From: Pocillopora verrucosa
Taxonomy: Eukaryota; Cnidaria; Anthozoa; Scleractinia; Pocilloporidae
Direction: 5' to 3'
DNA: 64,000 bases
NCBI RefSeq assembly: GCF_036669915.1
Contig: NC_089314.1
Coordinates: forward strand, 23,877,799-23,941,798
The notes under the pieces were generated by a model. That model saw nothing but the letters and a program-made list of their open reading frames with translations, was not told where the DNA came from and ran no database searches. Each line of letters opens with the position of its first letter. The stretch's first letter is position 1. Shown in pieces: positions 47,165 through 58,300 of this stretch. A program made the position numbers and the translations under genes.

Positions 47165-50100
47165 ATGCGACAGCTTTACTTGGCACGCCTATTCCAAGCA
47201 CCTGTGAGGTTTTTGACGATGAATGTAGAGGGGAAGGGAATTCAAGCGAAAGTAACGTTGAATGATGGCTACCAATTGCCTTTGTTCGGCCTCGGTGTTT
47301 ACAACGCGAAGGGCGACGATTGCCGTAATGCAGTGAAGTTTGCTCTGCAGAATGGATACCGCTTGATCGATACAGCAACTTTTTACGAGTAAGTTTGCTT
47401 TGCTGGACCATGTAGTGATTTTTACTTATTTGCATCCTTGGTACATACGGTAAATGTATAGTGAGGTGATTTATACGAACGGGGAAGCTTCTCCACTGAT
47501 CATGAAACAGACGCACAACTGGGAAAATACACTTTTCGCTTTTTACATACGGTAAATGTATGGTGAGGTGATTTATTCAGGCAGCTCTCTGTATCATGTT
47601 GCGTAAGACGCGGAGGGTATATATGTACTTCATACCCACTGCATTGTGGCTTTGGTACGCTGAAGCTTGCCATTTTTCTAATTCCGTTCCTTCCCCTGGC
47701 ACTTGCGTCGATGACCTCAGCTGAGCGTAGAGCGCGTCTCACGTGTCACCGATGAATCGTTTCAACTCCAAAGTTTATTGGAACTTTCCTCATCGAACGC
47801 ACACTTTCGTGATTGATGTGATTTGCGTGGTTTGACTTAAAACGATTAAATGGTAACAGCTTGTTATGTGCAAAATCGGACGATGGAAAGAATTAAAGTG
47901 ACAGAAACGAATTTACATATGTTTCCAAGTGGTGATGATGGAAATTTCATGACTTGAAAAAATACTGAAAAACGTCTCTTCTTGCACAAGGTCTGTTGTG
48001 AAATTGTCATTGTGTAATGGTCTCGAAATATTACAAAGTTAGCCAGAAATCGTTAGGAAATAACTCATTTAAGCCTTTCAGTTGTATTTATATATGTACA
48101 GCCTGTTTTCATGCTTTTTAACGTATTTAATGAACAAATTATGACGTTTGAAAATATACCTCCTTTAAGGAGAGAAGTCATTGTCCATGGAAATGGAAAT
48201 TATTTTTACCAAGCTGTTTCTCTCTGAAAGGATGAAATAAGTGATGAAAAACATGAGGAAATCCCCTGTTCAAGTGATAGTTTGTTTGAGAAAAATCCTA
48301 AGGTCTCTGCGCTGCAACTTTTCTTCTCGAACTCCTTGAAGGATCTTGTCAGGAAAAGCAAGATCACAGGAATTCCAGCAGAAACTGTGGACATATCATC
48401 AGTTGTGCATCACTCCTCAAGGGACCAATTTGTATCACTCATCATCACAAAAGGGAGGGTTCAGTTTTGAGCTGAGTATTAACACTGATTCATTTGCATT
48501 CATCACAACAAAGAAGCAGTGTAGGTGATTTGGCACTTTAATGTACATACTGCAATATTTAATGATCAAGCATGCCATTTCAATCTCCTGCTGCCTCAAG
48601 TTAGCTCTTCTAGCGCTCTTTTGTATTACCAAGCCATGAAAAATGCTAGAAGTAGACTTAGCACACGTTCAAAAAACTGGAATGGCTTAGTTGAGTTATT
48701 CCTTGGGGATTTGAAGTTATGTTTTCAAAATGTCAAGACCATTACATGATGTCAAATTCATAATAGACCTTGTGCAGGGAGACAAGTTAATTGGTAGATT
48801 TTACTACATATTACATGGTTTTTCAAACAAAAACTTATGCCTTCCTAGTATCAGATTTAGTCAAATCCATTTCTGATAAAAGAGCGCAGATAAAGTGAAA
48901 ATCTCTCGCTAAAATCATTTTTTGGATGTTGGAACAACTGTTTGCCATACATTTCCTTCTAGTGAGTTGCATTGTTTGCCCCATGGTGATCCCAAAAATC
49001 TGTGCGTAAACACAAGGATCCGGTTACTGGCAACTCGTTCATTGCATGCACTGTGCTTCATGTGATTTTTCAGATGGGAGTGGTGCATCTTTCCAACTGC
49101 ATCCCACAGAAGTTCTCAACCCAGCAGTCTTAATTCTTTTCCATGAGACTAATTCAGGGTTCATATTTTACTGGCAGTGTAGGTTAAGTGTTCTCAGTTT
49201 AAAAGAGTACTTGTAACAAAAAGAAATCTTGAAATATTCCATTAGTAATGAAGCTGAAGTTGGACAAGCAATCAAAGAGTCTGGAGTGAAGAGAGAAGAT
49301 ATCTTTGTGGTGACAAAACTCTGGAATGATGACCATGGATATGAAAAATGTTTAAAGGCTTTTAACACAAGCCTGAAAAAGTAAGTAAGGACAATTTATT
49401 TGGCAATGAAGAACTGCTTTAGCTGGTGACCATAATGTTTGATTCAAAGTTGATATTGTAAGGAGAAATTAGATGTTAGTCACTCGTAAGAGGAGGGTTC
49501 TTCCTCTTGTGGTAATTTTTTGTTAGTGGGAAAATTCTTTATATGAATAAAGAATAATGAAAATAGATGGAGGCTGGCAAGTTTGGTTTTGAAAAACTTT
49601 CCATGAGTCCTCCTGAGCTTTGTAAATAGTCAAGTGGTTTTACTTGCTTGAGTGGGAACTTTCACATGATTATCTGTTCATCCAGTACCAAATTCTCTGA
49701 ACTGACATCATAAGAATTGTATAGCAGATGGTAAGGAGAATTACTAATAAGATCTTGGGAGTGAAAGAGTAAAAAATTGTCAGATTCAATATTGCCAAAG
49801 TGATTGTGGCTTCTGATTTATTGAACCTTTTTTTCAGGCTTGACACTGGGTACATTGATTTGTATCTTATTCATTCACCCAGTCCTGGGGGCAATGTTGA
49901 CTCATATAAGGCCATGCTAAAGCTTCAGGAAGAAGGTGTTTTAAGGTGATCAGTTATATGCTATTATATGAAGAGTGAAAGGAATATTTCTATATGTAAT
50001 ACTTTTTTTTTTGTCTGTCAAACAAGAACTTTAGCAGGCTCTCTTATGTCACAAAGTCATGCATCAAGCTTCATCCCCCTCTCCCTTCCCCTCTCTGGGC

Positions 50101-53100
50101 TACCTGTGGGCATGTGAGTGTTTAAGTCCAGTGCCCTGGGGGTAGGGAATTTGAACCATGCCTGGGTGGGGTGAGAAATTTGAACCAGCAGAATGCAAAT
50201 GTTTTAAATATAGAGGAGTTAAAAGGTAAAGAGTCTGTTTCTGTGCACACATGGCTAAGAAGAAATTTGAATGATGCTTACAAGCAAAAGACCCTATTCT
50301 GCACTGCTAATGCATCAATCTTCAAAAAATTAAATGCCCAGTTGGTTGCCCCAAAGGGGATGTGGAAGCTTCAATTGACAAATAACTTTGGAATTTTTGT
50401 ATGAAGTCTTTTGTGTGAATTTGATAGTAAGTCATTTGTGTGTTGCAATCAAATATAATTGCAGTACATTACAGGTGACCTTTGGACACTGAGTCAGCAA
50501 GTAGTGCTGTCTCACTTACTGGACAAAAAGTAGAAAAAAACCAGAGGTTGTATAATAATGCTAGATGGTAGTGTTGCAGGATATTTGTCTTGCATGCAAA
50601 ACAGAAAACCTGCCTCATCCCGCATATTTATGAGTACCCTGTTCCACAAGAGAAAGATGATTTTAGAATATATTGTATCACTGACATTCAACTAATAGTT
50701 AAATGGTAACAAATTATAATATTAACATTGATAATAATGATATCAATAGTAATATGTAGTAATTTATAGGAGCCCTACTCAAAAGCCTCATGGCTCCTCT
50801 ATCTTCTGGATTCCAACAATGATTACGTATGCTTCTTTTAATTTCGCCTGTTAATTATAAAATAAGAAATTATTTATTCTATTCCAAGCATCTGTGATCC
50901 ATTTCCATTTCTGAGAATTTTGTTTTATACATCAAATTCGGCGTTTAGGATATTCCGTCATTTCACGTCTTCTGATATTTCGCCATTCGCCGATCCACCA
51001 TTCTGTTAAATAACTCAAGGTATCGTTTTTCGCTGCTTACTCGCTTCGCAAATTTGGCGGCTCTTTTCGGCATAAGTCGCTGATAAAATGTTCTCTCTTC
51101 ATATAAAAAAGTTTCCCTGTAAGTTTCACCATGCGCCGATCACACCTATCAAGATATTTCTGCAAGGAAAAATTTTGTTGTTATAGCAAGCAATCCTGAA
51201 ATGATTGCGAGATGTTTACGTCTCACTTGGTGTCACGGCAAGAACTAAAGCCATAATGCACTAGTGGCTAAAAGCCAGAAATCACAAAAGGAGAGAACTC
51301 AACTATGTGTTGAGTGCGAATGTCGAACTACTAAGATACTCCGAAACAAATGATAAGTAGCACCGGGAAACTCGGGTCAAAATTGGGTCAAGATCGGAAT
51401 TCTATTGTTACACATCACTTGCTCCTCTCGACGACGTAAAAATGTTTGGTAGTTCTCTCTTCCCTTTGTTCTCTTATTGTTTCACTCGTTCTAATAATCA
51501 TTTTCCTTCGCGTTGATTCATTACTTAACCTTGAATTCTTTGTCTTGTCGTTTCATTTAATTTGTCTTTTCGTTCTTTCTTTTACTTACGTATTGACTTA
51601 TTCACTCGCCTTCTCATTTATCACATTATTATTTCTTCAATTTATTCCAAATAATGTTTCTTCCTTTCATCAAGGTCTGCTGGAGTGTCCAACTTTGGTG
51701 TGAATCATCTTAAAGAGATGGAAAAGGCAGGCCTTCCGATACCAGCTGTCAATCAAATCGAGCTTAATCCTTTTTGGCGATTAGATGACATTGTCAACCA
51801 CTGTCTTGAAAAAGGCATTGCACCAATGGGTTACTGTCCATTGTTTCGTGGCAGGAAAAACAATGATCCAGTTTTAATCGAAATGGCAAGTAGGTGAGTA
51901 TAATAGTACCTCTACATGCAGATCCATTGGATCTTTTCACTTTCCGTCACCTCCATTGCACTGGGTGCCCAATAAAAAACAGTTTTGCAAGCTGCAGTTG
52001 GTAAAAAATTAGGAATATGACCATTTGCAGAGTTTTTGTTATTTAGCATCCCTTAATCTTGTACACCCTTACATCAGTATGTGTATTCTCCAAACTGTTC
52101 TCCATACACTTCCTAGGGTGCTGACAAGGAGAATTTGTTTAACAATCGAGAGCTTCTTTAGTTGGTGATCATTTCCTTCACTCTTGTGACCTTAACGTGT
52201 GATTCAGGGGTGATATTATAAGGAGGAATTAGATGATACTTACTCTTGAGGGTCAAAGGGGTCAATAATTGGAAAAAAATATTGCTGACGTGTTAGGACG
52301 AAAGGAACTAACAACTTATCCTAAGACGCCAACAGCAGATAAAGCCAAATGTGTATAAAGGCTGGCATGGGTGTGCTCGCTACCGCTACAATCAATTCTT
52401 CAATTTTTTAAAATCTTTACCTAAAATAGGAATTTTTTGATAGGCTACTCGTGCTCAAATTTCAAGCTTTCAATATTCCTTGCGTGTCCCGCAATGCCTC
52501 CCCAGGAGTACAGCCCAAGTTAAGGCTCAAGATAGTACGATCAAATTGTTTACGACATAAATCGTGTACTGGTCTGGAAATGTATATCAGATTTCATTTT
52601 CAAATAATCTCTCTGCCTCTTTTAGGTACAATAAAACTATTCCACAAGTCCTCATCCGGTGGAGCGTGCAGAAAAATTACATCACAATTCCCAAGTCCAG
52701 TAAACAAGAGAGAATTTTAGAAAATGGAGACATATTTGACTTCACTATCAGCGAAGAAGATATGAAAACTTTGGTAAGAATAGATTGAAATGGGTTTAAA
52801 ATTCTCCACTTTTGCAAGAAAGCTAAGACGGTAGACAGAAAGTTGTCACAAGTTTTGCACCCTTCGTCTACGCCAATACAAAGGAAACTTATAGTACTGA
52901 ATAACAAAAGCAAATGACTTGCGTATTTTTTTTCGACCGTGCGCGCTAAAAAATCGAATATACCTGTCAGACTAGCCTGCGTCTTAGCATATGAAATTTT
53001 GGTTGCGCTGTTAACATATACGCGAGCGGTTCTGTATTTTGGCCACGTTTGCCCCACAATGTTTTTAAATGAGTGCTCTTATCTTTATATATATTATTCA

Positions 53101-53659
53101 GAAGGGTAGTGTTCTGAGCTCTGGGGAGATTTCCCAATTTTCTTGTTGTTAACCTCTTAGTGCTTGAATTTAACAGTTGTTTTATGTCTTTTGGATGCAA
53201 ACGCATATAGCCTGCGCGACAGGCACATTATCAGGCTGAGGCAAACACAAGGTTAGCGCGTGGGGCGTGTCACGCTCCTCTCTTCGCCCTAGTCTCAATC
53301 CTTGCGCTCTTCATGCGCTCTCTTTGCGTTCGCCTGAAAACGCAAAAAAATGAGGCGCCGGTCGCGCAGGCTTAAACACATGAGGACAGTAAAGCATACA
53401 ACAAGCGTTAAGTCCCAAACCTAACCCTTATTAGTCTGTAAATACAACTGAGTCTCATTGGTATTGCTGCAAACGGGACTAAGCACAAATGGCTGTATGG
53501 GGCTGTGTCTGAGGTCATACGAGGCGTATGTAACTTTGATTCTCTTTACATGAGGTACTTAATGATCATGTTACTTATACAATCGTATTTCAGGATAATA
53601 TGCCCGCAGAACAGTGCACTACCATGAAGGATATCACAAACTCGCTATGGAGAGGTTAA
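47165..53659 (+). CDS. Aldo-keto reductase
   Basis: Six exons: 47165-47388, 49246-49380, 49838-49945, 51675-51893, 52626-52773 and 53594-53659. The total is 900 nt (299 aa plus stop). Counting from the inner ATG at 47219, all four catalytic residues are present: Asp51 (RLIDTA), Tyr56 (TFYD, split by intron 1), Lys81 (VVTKLWND) and His114 (YLIHSP). Later motifs are SAGVSNFG, PAVNQIELNPF and ITIPKSSKQERILEN, the last binding the NADPH phosphate. The enzyme should reduce aldehydes or ketones with NADPH. The extra 18 residues before the inner ATG (MRQLYLARLFQAPVRFLT) are basic and hydrophobic and could be a mitochondrial targeting sequence. The C-terminus is short and diverged (TNSLWRG). All splice sites and phases agree. 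Exon 1 and the promoter are duplicated just upstream. Confidence 0.9.
49655..49775. repeat. Fragment of repeat family A (AKR intron 2)
   Basis: It contains taccaaattctctgaactga and ends cttgggagtgaaagag, matching part of the 34862-35078 copy. A family B fragment (gtaaggagaaattagatgtt) lies nearby at about 49420-49490. Confidence 0.5.
52061..52265. repeat. Short interspersed repeat, family B (AKR intron 4)
   Basis: It shares ttacatcagtatgtgtattc and gctgacaaggagaatttg with the 26634 and 29828 copies. Confidence 0.65.
53209..53372. mobile_element. MITE with perfect 12-bp terminal inverted repeats (AKR intron 5)
   Basis: agcctgcgcgac at 53209-53220 and gtcgcgcaggct at 53361-53372 are exact reverse complements. 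The 164-bp element is much more GC-rich than its surroundings and has no ORF. Confidence 0.75.
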
Positions 53660-53684
53660 CGTCGAGTTTATCAAGCCATTCACG

Positions 53685-53740
53685 AACGGGGAAGCTTCTT
53701 CACTGATTATGAAACAGACGCACAATTTGGAAAATATTGT
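53685..53740. repeat. Copy of an AKR intron 1 segment in the AKR 3' flank
   Basis: cgaacggggaagcttcttca followed by gatgaaac-like sequence matches 47476-47520 in AKR intron 1 over about 50 bp with a few changes. Confidence 0.7.
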
Positions 53741-53744
53741 ACAC

Positions 53745-55374
53745 TTTTTTGCTGTGGTTTAATTACCCCTAGGCTTGTTTATGAGCCTTTCTAGGGACCG
53801 TGCATAATCATGCATGTTTTCTTCACGAAATTTTTTTTTTTTGATCTGCTAGCCAATGTTGATTCATTTATTTCAGAGCTTTGTGAAAATCTTGCATATC
53901 GATACTGGTAATTTTTTTAAGGCGGGTTACTAGGGCGCTCAACCCTCTTGATGCTACGCTCTTCCATTTCAATTAGGACGACATCCTCGAACTGATGAGT
54001 TTATTTTCTCTTGTTACCCGTTTGTTAAATAATGTCTTGATTTTGTCAGGAGGGTAGTAACAGCTTGATTGCTTCTCGGAATTAGAGGGGTTGATTAATT
54101 TTTTTTCCAAATCTTAGCATGATAACGTAGGTAATCTTTTGTAATAAAACGTTTACATGCTAACATTAACGATCTCATCTCGATTCATTCACACAGAATT
54201 TTTGTATATGAAATAGCTGTCCATGCAGTTCAAATTGTGGAACATTAGTTTTTCTTCCTTGGATACCCCTCAGTGTGTTGGTGGGATGTGCCGCCCGGTT
54301 CTTGCCCCTATATCAGACCGAAACATACCATTTCCATTATTCCGTTTTCAGACTCGGCGCCCTGTTTCTCAAAAGTTTCGTGAAATCAAATTTATTGCCA
54401 AAAACCTGAACTACATTTGTAAAACTTCTCTATAATACATCTTTAGTTGACAGATACCTCCATTCAAATAACGAAAACTTTGGGCCAAACTGAAAAAGTT
54501 CTTCTGCAACCTTTAATGAGAAAACATCTCTATTTAGGGGACACTTTATTTTGGACAAAGGGCTCCCCTGGTGGAGGTTCTGCTCAAGGGAAGTAAGGGA
54601 AGAAGAGGTGCGGGGGAGTTACTTAACATACTACAGTTACAAAGTTTATGGTCTTAAAATAACGATATTACGTATTATAAAATAAAGGGCAACGCTAAGA
54701 TACCATAATGATCTCTTGGCAATACTGTAACTGAACGTTCAAGTTGTTGCTCAGTTTTAAGTTGAGCTCAGGTAACTATTTTTGGTAAACAAATCCTTTG
54801 TGGAGCTTCCAATATTTCCTCGGGGGCTGCAAGAAAATGAAAGTAAAATCAGCAAATATTAATATTATTTTCTTGACAATTTTAGCCTTGAGGGCGATAA
54901 TTACGGTTCAAGGATATTTGTTGCAGAAAGGAAAAACCTGAAGAACAGCTTCTCCCCCCACCCTCTCCACGCCCCATCCCTACTGAAGGGATGCGGATCG
55001 GATGCATCGCACGTCTTCCCTTACAACTCGTCAAATTTCCGTGACTGTTTGTACCCATTCATACTGCTAGGAGGTTAGACGTGCTTAGAGTCTAATATCA
55101 GTATGCATATTCTCCATAATGTTCTCTATACATTTCCTATGGTATTGATACGGAGAATTTGTTTATCAATCAAGAGCTTCTGAAGTTGGCGAATATTATT
55201 GTCTTTATTCCTATGACCTTAATGTTTGAATCAGTGGTAATCATGTAAGGAGAAGTTAGATCCTAGTCACTTATGGACCCGATAACATTGTGCAATGAAT
55301 AAACCAGCCTATCGATCCTGAGTCAAGCTCGGTGATCATTGTGCAATTGCGTCTCCAGTTGCACAAGCCAGGTG
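53745..55374. other. Intergenic stretch between the AKR and CAP-ShKT genes (tail to tail)
   Basis: No supported exon is seen. A diverged family B repeat lies at 55088-55280. The two genes converge here, so their 3' UTRs should lie at either end. Confidence 0.5.
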
Positions 55375-58300
55375 CTACTTACGAGGATGGACGTTTTCCT
55401 GGAACAATCCTTTGGTATTTCCAGCGGGAGAATAACGCGCTACCGCAATCAGCTTGCCGTGTCCCACAGCAGTTGCCATTCCCACCTCTCTGGTCGCTTT
55501 CCAAACGATCCGAGTGAAATGCGATATTGGAGCGGATGGTGTCTTTGTCTCCCCTGTTGCGTAATCATAATCAATTTCCTCGTCGTACCACCGCGTCACG
55601 ATCTCACCGCAGCTCAGGCATTCTGGTCCGAACTCACCGTAATTGCACAGCCTCTTGGAAGGACTCTTGTAGTAGAGGTTCTCACCCTGACCCTTGGCCC
55701 TCAGAGTGGGATCGTGAACAAATTCATCACGGCTTGCAAGGTAGTCAGCCCATTCCTGTGCCGCACGCGTTAGCTCCGCTGACCACCGAAGGGGAGGGGC
55801 GTTATGAAAACCTCTATAGCAGTTGTGCACTTCTAAGCAATCTTTCTGAAAACCTGACCGTTTAATGAAAGTGGATTAGAAAGATGTGGCATACTGGTTG
55901 ATATTTTAAGGCATAAAGTAATTTATCATTTCTTGGGCGACGCACTCGGCTTTTTAAGATTAAGTACAGGAAGTTCTAGAATAATTTCCCGGAAGTTATC
56001 GTTAAGATTATGGAAAAAACTGTTTAGTCATGGAATATTCTGTCCAGCAAAAAAGGGCCATTGTAGTATACCCCATGTGGAGTATCAGTCTTTGAAACAA
56101 GACTAAGGTGGAGAAAGACGTTTTTCGTTTTGTTACGAGCGTGGGACATAGAAAAAATTCTGAGTCCTCATGAGGAATCGAACCTCAGACCTTTATATTT
56201 CTGCGTTCCTATGCTCAACACTGAGCCACTTAGACTATGGTGAGTGAGGCCCATTACTAAGTTCATTTATGAGACGCCTCCTGCAAACTTCTAGGATCAG
56301 CGATGTTTATAGCGTCATTTTTTGTAAAAAAGAATAAGAAAGATGGTAAGTTTTGAGCTCAGTAAAGAAATAGAGAAATATATTTTGCGTCTTATCACGA
56401 GCGTGGGACAAAGAAAAAAGTCTGAGTCCCCATGAGAAATCGAACGTCAGACGTTCGGATTTCCGAAAGTTCATTTACTAAATACAGAGGTACACAACGA
56501 GGGGGAATTGCGAATTGAACATAATTTTATCTGGAGACTTTTTTACCTGATGGTTCAGCGGTCTCCGGTGTAGGCTGCTCTGTCTGAGGTGCCATGGTCT
56601 CTGGTTCGATGGGTGGAGAAGGGGGCTTGGAACCTAACAGGTATAAGAAAAAAGTCTGAGTCCCCATGAGAAATCGAACGTCCGACGTTCGGATTTCCGA
56701 AAGTTCATTTACAAAATACAGAGGTACACAACGAGGGGGAATTGCGAATTGAACATAATTTTATCTGGAGACTTTTTTACCTGATGGTTCAGCGGTCTCC
56801 GGTGTAGGCTGCTCTGTCTGAGGTGCCATGGTCTCTGGTTCGATGGGTGGAGAAGGGGGCTTGGAACCTAACAGGTATCAGAAACCATCAACTGACTCGA
56901 AACTAGTAGAATCCTTTTGAATGTAAAGAAACAGTCTAAAAGACCTGCCGTCTAATGTAACAAAAATGTAGTGCATACAATTGTTTTGTTATGTCTATTC
57001 TTTAAGGAGGCTATGACACGATGGTTTGGGTCGTTTTATAACACGCGGAAAATTACGTTCAACTTGAGGATGATCACAAAATATTAGTTCGGACAGGTAT
57101 TTAAAACTAAAACGGAAGAAGCACCAAAAACCATCGAGAAAGGTTAGGGATGAAACTGCACACATCTTAGTGTATCTCCTTAATTTTCATTTCCGTCGTT
57201 TGTTGGCCCACCTGGTTTAAGGCTGATTAGACAAATAAATGGGGTTTAGCGGTGGACAGTTTACGAGGGGGTCTTCTTGTCCACTGTTTCCAGTTGGAAT
57301 TGGAATTTAAAATGTTGGTTTTAATTGAGGGAGGAAAACCATAAGACCCGGAGAAAAACCCTCGGAGCAAGGTCGAGAACCACTGGGAATCGAACCAGGG
57401 CCACAGTGCTGGGAGGCAGGCGCTCTCACTAATGTTCTCCCTAAGAACACAACTGGTGCGGCTATCCTAAACCCAAACCGAATACTTACACAAGTTGCAG
57501 GTTCTACGACATTGCTGTATTGCATTCTCTGCCTTCCATTGATTGCAATAATTTTCAAGCGCCTGTCCGCCTCCCGTCTTGACTACAAGAGCATAACAGT
57601 CGGTGCGCTCGTCTTCGCAGACTATAGGAAACAAAAGTGAGAAAGTCTTTATCAAAAAGCCTACTCAGAATATAATTTCAACGATATCACTGATATCATA
57701 TTGTATTTGTTTGTTTTTACTTAACTAACCGTTAAAGATCACTGTAATATCTCTATTGAGGGCAAAATGCCTCCAGTATATGCGAGTATTCTTTTGATCA
57801 GTAGAAGGATCAACAAAATCAAACATAGTCCAAGGTTACTAGTTGTCTATTTATCGCCAAGTCGTTTGCGATGTCTCTATCTGCCGTTTAGCTGCTCTTA
57901 AAAATTCTGCAAGTGGGGTGGAAATAAAACGGCTAGGAGGGCAAAATCCTCGCCCGTCATAAGTTAAACCTTTTTTGCAGTGAAAATCAATAAATTTAAT
58001 GCTCCTTTAATTCTTACCAGCGGGTGATGGTGCTTTGCCTGTAAAGAGGAACAGAGAATCATTGATAAGTCTTTTCACACCCATTATCCAAAGGAAAAGT
58101 TTCATACCTAGTTCTACTTTTCCATGAGGGTAATTGCTCAAACTTTCATGACATATCTCAACATGTAGATATGCCGTTACTCAGTTGCTGATTTTAAGTA
58201 TGTTACACGAGTACTAGATGACGGCTGTACGCTCCAAGAAGAGCCTGTATTTGTTTATATAAGAAGAGAGCGTCAATAATGGAAAACTAAGTTAACCATC

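Larger units (their letters stand above)
45371..47379. repeat. 1,004-bp tandem direct duplication (AKR promoter and exon 1)
   Basis: Segments 45371-46374 and 46376-47379 appear identical over the parts compared and are separated by one extra base. The unit holds the GC box, TATA box, 5' leader and almost all of AKR exon 1, but copy 1 stops before the splice donor. Such perfect identity suggests either a very recent duplication or an assembly artefact. Confidence 0.92.

Noticed and set aside
46143-47516. Minus-strand open frames across the AKR exon 1 copies (46143-46373 and 47148-47516)
   Set aside because: They are shadows of the AKR exon on the opposite strand, duplicated with it.
51446-51703. 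Hydrophobic 85-codon frame in AKR intron 3
   Set aside because: It is translated from a T-rich polypyrimidine region and overlaps the acceptor of AKR exon 4 in another frame.
55339-55865. Plus-strand open frames of 112-144 codons
   Set aside because: They lie opposite the CAP exon, which has clear conserved motifs on the minus strand.
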